Positions 17,959 through 26,967 of a stretch of DNA of 64,000 bases are shown here, in pieces. Numbering within the stretch: position 1 is the first letter of the stretch; each line of letters begins with the position of its first letter. The position numbers and the translations under genes are program-made. The DNA comes from JABMOV01 sp964344305 (GTDB lineage Bacteria; Fidelibacterota; Marinisomatia; Marinisomatales; JABMOV01): contig CAYFMT010000001.1 in assembly GCA_964344305.1 (NCBI GenBank), forward strand, positions 124,001-188,000, in the 5' to 3' direction. The notes under the pieces are model-generated. The model worked only from the letters and a program-made list of their open reading frames with translations, was not told where the DNA came from and did not search any database.

Positions 17959-18786
17959 CTAGTCCTTGGGCCGGTTTCTGCTCAACCGCTTGCTGGAACT
18001 GTACAAAACATCCTTTTCGTCTTCAGTAAGGCTGTCTATTCCTGACTCATTTATTTTATCAAGGATCCTGTCCAGGTCTTTTTGGGCCATGTGGATGTGC
18101 TTTTGTTTTCGTTCATCTCTGGCAGATTTGAGTTCCACAACCTTCCTGCGAACAGAGACAGACATTTTATTCCACTTCCATTCTTTTTTCAAATATAGAT
18201 ATCCAAGGATCATTCCGGACAGATGGGTCACGTGGCTGATGTTGGATGTATCATTGAATGAAGAGAAAAATGCAATAGCGCCGATAAGGAGAACCAACCA
18301 TTTTACTTTGATAGGAATAAGGAAATAGAGATAGACTGTCCGATTTGGGAACAGCAAACCATAAGCCATAAGGATACCGTAGATAGCCCCGCTGGCTCCA
18401 ATAAGAACTGTATATGAAGTCCCCATATTAAAGAGAACCCACACAAGCCCCGATCCAATACCCGTCACAAAAAAATACTTAAGGAAAGATCGTTGACCCC
18501 AGATCATTTCCAGTTCGGAACCAAACATCCACAGCACAAACATGTTAATGGCTACATGCCAGATATCCCCATGAATAAACATGTAGGTTATGGGTTGCCA
18601 GAGCATGGGCCAGATGGTCTGGGGAGACAGTCCCAGTGCCCCCACCATGTTTACATTATACATAGCCGTGAGAGCTTTAAGGATAAACATGACAATATTG
18701 GCACCAATGAGCAGTTTTATTGCTGTGGTAAACATTCGCGGTTTCCACGAATGCTGTCCGTATTCTGATTGGAATTGATATCTCAT
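17959..18786 (-). CDS. Rhomboid-family intramembrane serine protease
   Basis: 275 residues from the ATG at 18786, chosen because it forms an ATGA overlap with the upstream stop. It has six membrane segments. The family motifs are intact: HVAINMF (His77, Asn81), catalytic Ser132 in GASGAIYG and catalytic His188 in VTHLSGMILGYLY. An acidic/basic cytoplasmic tail of about 75 residues follows (residues 201-275), rich in Lys, Asp and Glu. It cuts membrane proteins within the bilayer; the substrate is unknown. It is the last gene of the proS-recO unit. Confidence 0.9.
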   Translation of the reverse strand: MRYQFQSEYGQHSWKPRMFTTAIKLLIGANIVMFILKALTAMYNVNMVGALGLSPQTIWPMLWQPITYMFIHGDIWHVAINMFVLWMFGSELEMIWGQRSFLKYFFVTGIGSGLVWVLFNMGTSYTVLIGASGAIYGILMAYGLLFPNRTVYLYFLIPIKVKWLVLLIGAIAFFSSFNDTSNISHVTHLSGMILGYLYLKKEWKWNKMSVSVRRKVVELKSARDERKQKHIHMAQKDLDRILDKINESGIDSLTEDEKDVLYSSSKRLSRNRPKD

Positions 18787-19640
18787 GACAGGTGTTTCTT
18801 TACGTAAAGATAACGCCATCTGTTCCGTGGATTCAATATGGGTGTCATAACGCTGGGTGGCGCTTCGATCACATGGAGTTGGGGCATGGTAAATACCTCT
18901 GTTTCCAGGGAGGTGTTTTTCAGCGCATGGTAGGCAGCACTCACAAACAAATCCAGGGGTATGTTACCAGACACCTCCGGTAAACCACATTCCTGAAATC
19001 CATCCCGAATGATGGTGGCACAACTGCGGAACACAAAATTGAAATCGGCATATTTCTCCGGTTCCTTCGGATCGGGAGGTGTGGAATGAATGACATTCAA
19101 CTGATGATTCAAGTAGTGCTTGAATGCGGTTACATCCAGCCCCCGGATTCGTACGCAATGTATCGTACGCATGAAGTTTCGCCCAAACTTGTCAAAATAG
19201 GCTGTCCCATCAGGTTTTATTTCGAACTGTCCTGTATCCGGCGATGGGGCAAACTCTCCCAGCGCTGGACGGTAAAAATATTCTTCCGGGGCCATGATTT
19301 CATTTTCATTCATCAAATGCGAAAAATTGTAAATAGCCCCATTGATGTTGATGGCATTGTGGCCAAAGAATGAGGCAGAATATTTCACAAGACGCTCATT
19401 ATAATAAAACTCAATGTAGGGTTCCTCAACGGGCGCTGTCCGTGGCCACACGATAAGGATAGGGTGTCCCGTCTCATAATCTCTCTGATTTAGAAATCGG
19501 GCATGGACAGCCTGCGTATCCCAGTGTTTGATGTATCCCTGCCAGATGGGAATGTTTTCCAGAATCGCAGAACCATTTTTCGAAAGGATTTTTGGTTCTC
19601 CATTCGATGCATCCAGAACACCGGAATAAACCTGATTCAA
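18783..19640 (-). CDS. Possible permuted papain-fold (Lnb N-terminal/DUF4105-like) protein
   Basis: 285 residues. The start is a TTG at 19640 that overlaps the recO stop (TTGA) and has AAGGAG 9 bp upstream. No signal peptide is visible from this start. SASFFGHNAININ with His94 and FVFRSCATIIRDGF with Cys207 resemble the His-then-Cys order of Lnb/DUF4105 and LRAT-like permuted papain folds. Members of that group act as hydrolases or acyltransferases on lipoproteins or envelope amides. This is a motif-level guess: the family could be wrong and the protein may be uncharacterised. Confidence 0.5.
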   Translation of the reverse strand: MNQVYSGVLDASNGEPKILSKNGSAILENIPIWQGYIKHWDTQAVHARFLNQRDYETGHPILIVWPRTAPVEEPYIEFYYNERLVKYSASFFGHNAININGAIYNFSHLMNENEIMAPEEYFYRPALGEFAPSPDTGQFEIKPDGTAYFDKFGRNFMRTIHCVRIRGLDVTAFKHYLNHQLNVIHSTPPDPKEPEKYADFNFVFRSCATIIRDGFQECGLPEVSGNIPLDLFVSAAYHALKNTSLETEVFTMPQLHVIEAPPSVMTPILNPRNRWRYLYVKKHLS

Positions 19641-20317
19641 GGAGTCAAGCTCCTTAAAACGGCAATGGATTTCAGATCGCTCATTCCATCTACATGTCTC
19701 TTGAATTGAGAATAAATGTAGTCATTGATGGCTTTTTTTCCTTTTGCATCCACAGCGATTTCATGAAGCCCGTCCAAAGTTGTATGCAGCAATAACCCAA
19801 GGATATGTCTTGCCATATCATTTCCTGCGATAACGCTATTTTCCGGTAAGTCAAGATTGTCAATATCCGGTTTAAACCCCATGACCGTCAACACCCGGAG
19901 CTGGTAAAACCAGTACAATACATTTCGCGGATGGGTTTCGTCATTAAAGGCTTTCAGAATAGTAACAAGGTCTTCAAACAATTCGGGATGAGGATCCAAT
20001 TTTTCCATGGTTTTATCTGTGATTTCCAGCAGCGCCAGCGCCAGGGAGACCGTTTGCAGATCAAGGGAAAACCGTGACCATGTAGAAAGAAATTCTGCTT
20101 TGCTCAGGGTTTGAATTTCGCGGGTATCTTTATGAAAGAACACCACATCCAGATGATTCAGAGGCTGGAAGCAGGCAGCCATGGCAGACCCTTTTCGTCT
20201 CGCTCCTTTTACAATGACACTTACCTTCCCCATCTCTTTTGTAAACAGGTTGGCGATAATACTGGTATCACTGTATGGAAATCGTTTTAATACAATGGCC
20301 GGTGTGTGAACAATCAT
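19637..20317 (-). CDS. recO: DNA repair protein RecO
   Basis: 226 residues starting at the ATG at 20317 (MIVHTPAIVLKRFPYSDTSIIANLFTKEMGKVSVIVKGARRKGS), which matches the RecO N-terminal OB fold; an upstream start would add an unlikely hydrophobic leader. The C-terminal helical domain includes LALLEITDKTME and YWFYQLRVLTVMGFKP. RecO anneals single strands and loads RecA with RecR in gap repair. The Cys4 zinc site present in many RecO proteins is absent, as in several other lineages. It lies 64 bp after proS. Confidence 0.9.
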   Translation of the reverse strand: MIVHTPAIVLKRFPYSDTSIIANLFTKEMGKVSVIVKGARRKGSAMAACFQPLNHLDVVFFHKDTREIQTLSKAEFLSTWSRFSLDLQTVSLALALLEITDKTMEKLDPHPELFEDLVTILKAFNDETHPRNVLYWFYQLRVLTVMGFKPDIDNLDLPENSVIAGNDMARHILGLLLHTTLDGLHEIAVDAKGKKAINDYIYSQFKRHVDGMSDLKSIAVLRSLTP

Positions 20318-20381
20318 GTAGAAATAAATATAATATAACAGGGATATAGTATACCACATCCCTGCAAGAGTACACGAACCA

Positions 20382-21848
20382 TTAATAGGCTTTTGAAAAT
20401 ATCACCTCATGGGCAGCGGGTTTCCCGGAATAGATGCAAGTCAACCCTTCTGGTTTTTCATCGAAGGGAATGAGTCGAATGGTTGCCTTGGTTTCTTCCT
20501 TAATGGCCGCCTCTGTCTCTGGTGTACCGTCCCATCCACAACGGACAAACCCACCATCGCCTCCAACGATGTTCTTGAAGGAATCATAGGATGAAACAGA
20601 GTGGGTATTTTCCTCTCTAAAGCGTTTTGCCTGTTCAAAGAGGGAATGTTGAATATCTTCCAGAAGGGCAGATATTTTGTCTGATAGTTCCTCGACTGGA
20701 ACAAACAATTTTTCTCCCGTATCCCTGCGAACAAGAACAACAGTGTTTTTTTCAACATCGCGGGGCCCCACTTCCATACGCAACGGAGCGCCTTTCATTT
20801 CCCATTCATTGAATTTAAATCCCGGTGAATTATTGGACCAGTCAGCGAAATATCGCACATGGTTTTCAGAGAAGACATCTTGAATTGGAGCAAGAAAATC
20901 GCTCACCCGTTCTTTTGCCTCTCCATCCCGGGCAATGGGTATAATCACAACCTGGTAGGGCGCTACCCGTGGAGGGAGCCGCAGCCCCTTGTCATCCCCG
21001 TGGGTGAGGATAACAGCCCCCACAAGACGGGTACTGACGCCCCAGCTTGTGGCATAAACGTGGTCCTCCACATTCTCTGTATTCTGGAAAGTAACATCAA
21101 ATGCCTTTGCAAAATTTTGTCCCAGATTATGTGAGGTCCCGGCCTGAAGGGCTTTTTTATCCCCCATCATAGCTTCGATACAATAGGTATGTTCGGCTCC
21201 AGCAAATTTCTCTGATTCTGATTTTTTTCCGGTATGGACCGGGATGGCCAGGACATCTTCTGCCAGACGTCTGTATACTTCAAGCATTTTCAAGGTTTCT
21301 TCTTCTGCTTCATCTGCAGTTGCGTGGGCAGTATGGCCTTCCTGCCAGAGGAATTCTGTGGTCCGTAGAAAAAGCCTTGTCCTCATCTCCCACCGCACCA
21401 CATTGGCCCACTGGTTGATGAGTAATGGTAGATCGCGATAGGACTGGATCCATTTTTTATACATGGACCAGATAACCGTTTCAGATGTAGGACGAACAAT
21501 CACTTCCTCCTCCAGCTTTGATTCCGGGTCCACTTCAACACCACCATCCACGGCTTTGAGGCGTGTGTGGGTGATAATGGCACATTCCTTCGCAAATCCT
21601 TCTACATGCTCTGCTTCCTGGGCCAGGAAGGATTTGGGGATAAACAGGGGGAAATAGGCATTTACATGTCCCGTTTCCTTGATCATTTTATCCAGGGCTT
21701 CTTTCAGGTTATCCCAGAGAGCAAACCCGTAAGGCTTGATAACCATGGTACCCTTCACCGGGCCATAGTCTGCCATACCGGCTTTTGTGATGACATCGGT
21801 ATACCATGCTGCAAAGTCTTCTTTTTGAGGTGTGACGCCTTTTGCCAT
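20382..21848 (-). CDS. proS: Proline--tRNA ligase, archaeal/eukaryotic-type (ProS type 3)
   Basis: 488 residues charging tRNA-Pro. It is the short form without the bacterial editing insertion: MAKGVTPQKEDFAAWYTDVITKAGMADYGPVKGTMVI at the N-terminus, class II motif 2 around RWEMRTRLFLRTTEFLWQEGHTAH and motif 3 at SWGVSTRLVGAVILTHGDDKGLRLPP, then an anticodon-binding domain (about 300-400) and a C-terminal domain ending in KAY with an invariant-like C-terminal Tyr. First gene of the leftward proS-recO unit. Confidence 0.95.
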   Translation of the reverse strand: MAKGVTPQKEDFAAWYTDVITKAGMADYGPVKGTMVIKPYGFALWDNLKEALDKMIKETGHVNAYFPLFIPKSFLAQEAEHVEGFAKECAIITHTRLKAVDGGVEVDPESKLEEEVIVRPTSETVIWSMYKKWIQSYRDLPLLINQWANVVRWEMRTRLFLRTTEFLWQEGHTAHATADEAEEETLKMLEVYRRLAEDVLAIPVHTGKKSESEKFAGAEHTYCIEAMMGDKKALQAGTSHNLGQNFAKAFDVTFQNTENVEDHVYATSWGVSTRLVGAVILTHGDDKGLRLPPRVAPYQVVIIPIARDGEAKERVSDFLAPIQDVFSENHVRYFADWSNNSPGFKFNEWEMKGAPLRMEVGPRDVEKNTVVLVRRDTGEKLFVPVEELSDKISALLEDIQHSLFEQAKRFREENTHSVSSYDSFKNIVGGDGGFVRCGWDGTPETEAAIKEETKATIRLIPFDEKPEGLTCIYSGKPAAHEVIFSKAY

Positions 21849-21960
21849 AGGAGAAATATTTTCTTTTATTTAAGGGTTAAAAATGGATTGAAAATTACAC
21901 CGGCCCCTTCTTGATTCCACAAAACAATGTCCACGTGATTCATGAACTAAACGATTACGT

Positions 21961-22026
21961 GAACACCATAACACTTGAACACGTTAACACTCGAACACAT
22001 TAGCACCCTGGAACCCTAACACATTA
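21961..22026. repeat. Imperfect 16-bp tandem repeat, four units
   Basis: Units start at 21961, 21977, 21993 and 22011 and follow the pattern GAACAC-NN-TAACAC-NN; unit 3 is 18 bp with TAGCAC and unit 4 is degraded. It lies between divergently transcribed proS and the FabI-like gene, about 110 bp before the latter. A single related copy occurs at 37751-37765 upstream of sdhC. The role is unknown; it could be a binding-site array or replication slippage. Confidence 0.7.
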
Positions 22027-22135
22027 TCCAAAAATCCCGTATAATCCCCCTGACGTAAATATCGAAATATCAATGCTTGAGGCTTTGTACGAGGAAGGCT
22101 TTCCTCTAAATTTCGCGCCTCAAAAAGGAGTATTT

Positions 22136-22921
22136 ATGAAACAATGGGTTGTGATACTGGGCTGTTCTGCTGGACATGGCGGCGCGACTGCCAAAAGGTT
22201 AGCAGGAGAGGGTTACGGTATTATCGGGTATCATTTTGATCGTGGTGAGGTGAGACGCCAGGCTGAAAAATTGCGCGATGAAATCGCAGAGATCAATGGT
22301 GGAAGGGTGCATTTTTATAATAAAAATGCCGCTGACATTGATATCATGAACGAAGCGGTGGATATCATTCGCGAGATCACCGATGGTGAACCGGTAAAAC
22401 TGCTTCTCCATTCCATCGCATTTGGCACGACCATGAACCTTCTGGGAGAAACCCACGTTACTCGTAAGCAGATGGATATGACAGTTCATGTGATGGGAAC
22501 ATCCCTGCTTTACTGGACCCAACGGCTTCATGATGCGGGATTGCTTGGAGAGGGTTCACGGGTCATGGGTTTCACCAGCGAAGGAAACTATGTGGCCATG
22601 GAGGGGTATGGACCTGTCAGCGTGGCCAAGGTGGCTATGGAAGCCATCCTTCGACAGATCGGTTGGGAGCTGGGACGCTTTGGAATAACGGCCAATGCAA
22701 TCCAGGCAGGTGTGACACCAACACGCGCACTCACAAAAATTTCTGATCGCTGGGAGGATTGGGTAAAGCGCACTGAGTATAGGAATCCTATGCGACGCAC
22801 CACCACTCCCGACGATGTGGCAGGAACCGTATCAATGTTATTGAAGCCGGAGGCAGATTTCATTAACTGTTCCACCATTTATGTGGATGGAGGCGAGCAC
22901 AGATCCGGCCGCATCTACTGA
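22136..22921 (+). CDS. FabI-like short-chain dehydrogenase/reductase (enoyl-ACP reductase family)
   Basis: 261 residues from the ATG at 22136, which has AAAAAGGAG 5 bp upstream. The nucleotide-binding loop is GCSAGHGGATA (9-19). The catalytic pair is Tyr158-x6-Lys165 (YGPVSVAK); x6 rather than the usual SDR x3 spacing is the hallmark of FabI-type enoyl-ACP reductases. The following ELGRFGITANAIQAGVTPT and C-terminal IYVDGG also match. It would reduce enoyl-ACP in fatty-acid synthesis, though a related 2-enoyl reductase or other SDR activity is possible because the N-terminal loop deviates from canonical FabI. It is monocistronic: a terminator follows 24 bp later. Confidence 0.75.
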   Translation: MKQWVVILGCSAGHGGATAKRLAGEGYGIIGYHFDRGEVRRQAEKLRDEIAEINGGRVHFYNKNAADIDIMNEAVDIIREITDGEPVKLLLHSIAFGTTMNLLGETHVTRKQMDMTVHVMGTSLLYWTQRLHDAGLLGEGSRVMGFTSEGNYVAMEGYGPVSVAKVAMEAILRQIGWELGRFGITANAIQAGVTPTRALTKISDRWEDWVKRTEYRNPMRRTTTPDDVAGTVSMLLKPEADFINCSTIYVDGGEHRSGRIY

Positions 22922-22944
22922 TCCAAAGGCACATCGAATTGTAT

Positions 22945-22975
22945 AAGCCCCTGTTTGAGCAGGGGCTTTTTGTTT
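22945..22975 (+). terminator. Intrinsic terminator after the FabI-like gene
   Basis: AAGCCCCTG (22945-22953) pairs with CAGGGGCTT (22960-22968) around a 6-nt loop, followed by a T-rich tract. Confidence 0.92.
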
Positions 22976-23027
22976 GTATTGAAAATGGTTTAAATATCCG
23001 GTACTTTACTAAAAACAGGGAGGCGAT

Positions 23028-23423
23028 ATGAGAACGTTATCATTCTACAAAAAAGGATTCATGATTTCTGGTATCTATGATTTGCTTTTAGGGGGAGCCT
23101 TTTTTCTTTTCTATAAATGGATTTATTCCACATACAATATCGAGTACCCGCCCACAATTGCGTACATTCACTTAACAGCGGCTTTTGTGTTTGTCCAGGG
23201 CATCATGTATTTGCTTGTTTCTTTTAATCCCATTCGAAACATTGATATGGTAAAAGCCGGGATCATCTACAAAGCCGTCTATGTCCTACTCTGTCTGTAC
23301 TACTACACAATCCCGGGTGGACTACCGCATAATATGTTCCTGATCTGGGGTGTTTGCGATGTGTGCTTTCTTGTCTTCTTTGTCATGTTTGTGAAAGATC
23401 ACCCTGCACTAAATCGATCCTAA
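23028..23423 (+). CDS. Small four-helix membrane protein, unknown function
   Basis: 131 residues with four hydrophobic segments (near 10-30, 44-64, 77-95 and 101-122) and a GGGAGG site 5 bp before the ATG. I do not recognise the family. It is 14 bp before the next membrane-protein gene, which is itself coupled to a radical SAM gene. Confidence 0.75.
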   Translation: MRTLSFYKKGFMISGIYDLLLGGAFFLFYKWIYSTYNIEYPPTIAYIHLTAAFVFVQGIMYLLVSFNPIRNIDMVKAGIIYKAVYVLLCLYYYTIPGGLPHNMFLIWGVCDVCFLVFFVMFVKDHPALNRS

Positions 23424-23437
23424 AGGAGAACAAAGTT

Positions 23438-23842
23438 TTGGATACTGCCCTTACATCATTTCACGCAAACCTGATTGGTGGCTGGATAGGTGTTTTTCTC
23501 AGTTTCTCTGTTGGGGGACTCATGGGAATGACATTCAGTTTTTTTAATCGAGATTGGCTCGGCGGATACGATGGTCTTCAACGCCGAATGTATCGCCTGG
23601 GTCACGTGGCACTTTTTGCCATTGGTGTTGTTAATATACTGTTTTATTTCACCTTTACAGCTGCAGCTCCGGCACCAGGTTATCTGCAGGTCGCCTCTGT
23701 GTTGTATCTGTTAGGACTCATCAGCATGCCCCTATGTTGTTTCGTCATTCCTCACTTTCAGACCTTGAAGCTGCTATTCTACATTCCCAGTGGATGCCTG
23801 ATCATCGCGGCGACACTGACCATTTACAGGCTGTTGTCATGA
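23438..23842 (+). CDS. Small four-helix membrane protein, unknown function (TTG start)
   Basis: 134 residues with four membrane segments. I chose the TTG at 23438 because AAAGGAG lies 10 bp upstream and because a longer in-frame start would run through the previous gene. The sequence opens LDTALTSFHANLIGGWIGVFLSFSVGGLMG. I do not recognise the family. Its stop overlaps the next gene's start (ATGA), so it is probably translationally coupled to the radical SAM enzyme. Confidence 0.7.
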   Translation: MDTALTSFHANLIGGWIGVFLSFSVGGLMGMTFSFFNRDWLGGYDGLQRRMYRLGHVALFAIGVVNILFYFTFTAAAPAPGYLQVASVLYLLGLISMPLCCFVIPHFQTLKLLFYIPSGCLIIAATLTIYRLLS

Positions 23843-25209
23843 AAATTGGATTCATTGCCATGAGTGGCGTGAGAGCCCACAATGAAGAACTCATGGAAAT
23901 CGGGCTTAATCTTCCGGGTTTTGTTGAACGAAGTAAAACCATTGCAAGCTTGCCCAGCCTGGGTTTACTCACGCTGGCAGCCCTCACACCGGATGAATTC
24001 GATATTGAATACCATGAAGTGGAGGATTTTCGCGATCCCGTGCCATTGCCAGAGGATTATGACCTGGTTGCCATCAGTTCATTCTCCGCCCAAATATGGG
24101 AAGCCTATGATGTGGCAAAGCATTATTCTGATCGTGGAATTCCAGTGGTGATGGGTGGACTGCATGTTACCAGTGTCCCGGATGAGGCATTGCAATATTG
24201 CACAACAGTAGTTATTGGAGAGGGTGAACCTGTCTGGCCAACATTGCTGGAGGATTTCAAAGCCGGATCCCTGAAGAATAGGTACCAGCAGGATGCACCC
24301 TATGATCTATCTGAGGCACCTATTCCGCGATTCGATTTGCTGGATCCCCATAAATACAATCGAATTACCATACAGACCAGCCGGGGATGCCCATGGTCCT
24401 GTGAATTCTGCGCAAGCTCCATCTTGATTTCTCCACGGTACAAAGTAAAACCTGTAGACAAAGTAATACAGGAATTGGAAGCCGTTAAAAAAATATGGGA
24501 TCGCCCATTCATAGAATTTGCAGATGATAACTCCTTTGTGAACCATACATATAGCAAAGAACTGGCTCGGGCGCTGATTCCCTATAACATTGCGTGGTTT
24601 ACAGAAACAGATTTATCCGTTGCAGAGGATGATGAATTATTGGCCCTGCTGAGGGAATCGGGTTGTAAACAAATTCTAATTGGTTTGGAAAGCCCAAGGA
24701 AGGAAAGTGTAAACGGCTTGGAACTCCAGAACAACTGGAAACTGGATCAGGTAGATAAATATGCGGAAGCCATCAAAAAAATTCAATCTTATGGAATTAC
24801 TGTAAATGGCTGTTTTGTTTTTGGTCTGGATGGAGATACACAGGAGGTTTTCGATGATGTGTACAGCTTTTTACGGGAGACGGGATTGTTTGAAATTCAG
24901 ATCACGTATTTAACACCATTTCCCGGAACGCCTTTGTATGATAGGCTGAAAAAAGAAAAACGCCTTATGAAGGAAGAGGCCTGGGAATTATGCACATTGT
25001 TTGATCCCAATGTAAAGCCAAAGAACATGTCGCTGGATGAGTTGAACAAAGGATTTCTAAATCTTGGAATTAAAATCTACTCGGGAGAGGAAACTACCTA
25101 TCGTAGAAAACGGTTCTATCGACAATTGCTCACATCTCCTAACATGCCCCTGAATCTGAAATGGAAGGTAGCAAAAAAAATGTCAAGGAGGATGTTTAAG
25201 GGAAATTGA
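23839..25209 (+). CDS. B12-binding-domain radical SAM protein
   Basis: 456 residues starting at the ATG that overlaps the upstream stop. Residues 1-140 are a cobalamin-binding-like Rossmann domain, though its usual D-x-H-x-x-G motif is not obvious. The radical SAM core follows, with the [4Fe-4S] cluster triad Cys184, Cys188 and Cys191 in GCPWSCEFC. Later motifs are FIEFADDNSF, ILIGLESP and GCFVFGLDGDT. This is the BchE/HpnP/P-methylase architecture, whose members methylate or rearrange lipids, cofactors and pigments. With two small membrane proteins upstream, a membrane-lipid substrate is a reasonable guess and no more than that. Confidence 0.85.
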   Translation: MKIGFIAMSGVRAHNEELMEIGLNLPGFVERSKTIASLPSLGLLTLAALTPDEFDIEYHEVEDFRDPVPLPEDYDLVAISSFSAQIWEAYDVAKHYSDRGIPVVMGGLHVTSVPDEALQYCTTVVIGEGEPVWPTLLEDFKAGSLKNRYQQDAPYDLSEAPIPRFDLLDPHKYNRITIQTSRGCPWSCEFCASSILISPRYKVKPVDKVIQELEAVKKIWDRPFIEFADDNSFVNHTYSKELARALIPYNIAWFTETDLSVAEDDELLALLRESGCKQILIGLESPRKESVNGLELQNNWKLDQVDKYAEAIKKIQSYGITVNGCFVFGLDGDTQEVFDDVYSFLRETGLFEIQITYLTPFPGTPLYDRLKKEKRLMKEEAWELCTLFDPNVKPKNMSLDELNKGFLNLGIKIYSGEETTYRRKRFYRQLLTSPNMPLNLKWKVAKKMSRRMFKGN

Positions 25210-25228
25210 AGGACTGTTGAAGGGGAAA

Positions 25229-26965
25229 CTAATCCAGAATTTCTTTATGCAGGTCAATGACCTCGTAACGATCTTCCAGTATGAACCGATGATTAAACGT
25301 CACCCGAAGACCGGCTTCCCGGACCCACACCGCAGCCATGTGCTCTTTTCGTTCATTCATTTCTGAGCACTCGAGGAAAAGGATAGACTGATAAATATCC
25401 AGGGTCATATCCACAAGTCGCTTTGCCACATAATCCGTGTACTCTGAATCCTTTTTCTCCTTCACAAACGCAATGGCTTCATGCAATAGAGGAACCATGG
25501 CTTTTGCGTCGCGAACAATAGGGTTAAGCTTTCGCGGGTATTCATGATCCATGAAATCCTGAAATATGCCATCCATAATGCCCGAAAGGATACCGCCGAT
25601 GGCTCCCACCACCTGAAGCTGGGATGTCCCTTCATAAATGTTGGTAATTCTGGCATCCCGGTAATAGCGCTCCATGTCATAGTCTTTCATGAACCCGCTG
25701 CCACCCATGACCTGGATACCCTTGTATGCTACCTCATTGCTCATTTCAGAATTATAATATTTGGACAGAGGTGTTAACACAGAAGCAAGGCGTTCGTATG
25801 TCTTGATCTGCTTTTTCAACTCGAGATCAGGTGCATCACCTTTTTCTCGGGCTTCTTCCAGCCGTGCGATAGGAATTTTAAACATGTCTACTACACGTCC
25901 CGATTCATACAGCAATAACCGCCCGGCTTCAATTTTCAGACGCATGTCCGTCAACATATCGTACACCGCAGGGAATTCAATAATAGGTTTGCCAAATTGG
26001 ATTCGGCTTTCGGCGTAATTCTTCGCTTCCTTGTAAGCAGCTTCTGCAATACCGATGGCCTGGGCTGAGACACCCATGCGGGCCCCATTCATCAGGGACA
26101 TGACGTACTTGATCAATCCGCGTTTTCGTTGACCGACGAGGAATGCCGGTGTGTTGTTAAAGGTCATGTCACAGGTTGGAGATCCATGGATACCCAGTTT
26201 GTTTTCAAGGCGACGGATATAAATCGTGTCATCCTTGGAGCAAACGAACATGGATAATCCTCTGCCATCATGCGTACCTTCTTCGGAGCGAGCAAGGACC
26301 AGGAGTGTGTCGCCATTTCCATTCGTGATGAATCGCTTCACGCCGTTCAGATGCCAGATATTTGGATCTTCACCGGGTTGGGGAGGAATGGCTGTAAGGC
26401 GAACGGATTGAAGATCGGAACCAGAATCAGGTTCTGTAAGGATCATGGCACCCGTGGCATCACCGGAAGCAAGACCGGTAATAAAATCTAATTTTTGCTC
26501 TTTGGAACCAAACTCGTTGATGGTTTCGCCAATATCCTGTAATCCCACGAGGTTCATGAGAGAGGCATCTGCCCGCGACACCATTTCCAGCACTGCAAGC
26601 TTTATCACCTGGGGCATATTGAGTCCGCCATATTCTCGCGGCAGGGATATACCCATGAGCTGGGCACGTTTAAAATCCCTGAGATTATCTTCTACCAGAG
26701 GATGGTAGGTCACTTTTCCATTTTCAACAGTGTTTCCTTCGCGATCGATTTGACGTGCGCGTTCTGTAATGGGCCCCGCACATAATTCTCCTGCAAGGTT
26801 GCAAATATCGAGGTAATACTCGATGGCTTCTTCTGCATTGGAAGGAGCAAAATCATATGCCTCTGATTCGGAGTAATCATTCTCCATGAGATTTGCCAGA
26901 GCTTCAAGGCCTACACGCTCAAGATTAAACTGGATATCTGGTGTATCTTTGAAATAGTTCGCCAT
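25229..26965 (-). CDS. Acyl-CoA dehydrogenase
   Basis: 578 residues, longer than the usual 380-420 because of N- and C-terminal extensions, as in the 560-600-residue subfamily. The start is the ATG at 26965, 2 bp after the etfA stop with AAGGAAAG before it. FAD-binding and fold motifs are present: GAMILTEPDSGSD, KRFITNGNGD, MNGARMGVSAQAIGIAEAAY, AESRIQFGKPI, and YRDARITNIYEGTSQLQ with the catalytic Glu in YEGTSQ. It oxidises an acyl-CoA thioester and passes electrons to the ETF encoded by the two genes before it. Confidence 0.93.
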   Translation of the reverse strand: MANYFKDTPDIQFNLERVGLEALANLMENDYSESEAYDFAPSNAEEAIEYYLDICNLAGELCAGPITERARQIDREGNTVENGKVTYHPLVEDNLRDFKRAQLMGISLPREYGGLNMPQVIKLAVLEMVSRADASLMNLVGLQDIGETINEFGSKEQKLDFITGLASGDATGAMILTEPDSGSDLQSVRLTAIPPQPGEDPNIWHLNGVKRFITNGNGDTLLVLARSEEGTHDGRGLSMFVCSKDDTIYIRRLENKLGIHGSPTCDMTFNNTPAFLVGQRKRGLIKYVMSLMNGARMGVSAQAIGIAEAAYKEAKNYAESRIQFGKPIIEFPAVYDMLTDMRLKIEAGRLLLYESGRVVDMFKIPIARLEEAREKGDAPDLELKKQIKTYERLASVLTPLSKYYNSEMSNEVAYKGIQVMGGSGFMKDYDMERYYRDARITNIYEGTSQLQVVGAIGGILSGIMDGIFQDFMDHEYPRKLNPIVRDAKAMVPLLHEAIAFVKEKKDSEYTDYVAKRLVDMTLDIYQSILFLECSEMNERKEHMAAVWVREAGLRVTFNHRFILEDRYEVIDLHKEILD

Positions 26966-26967
26966 GA

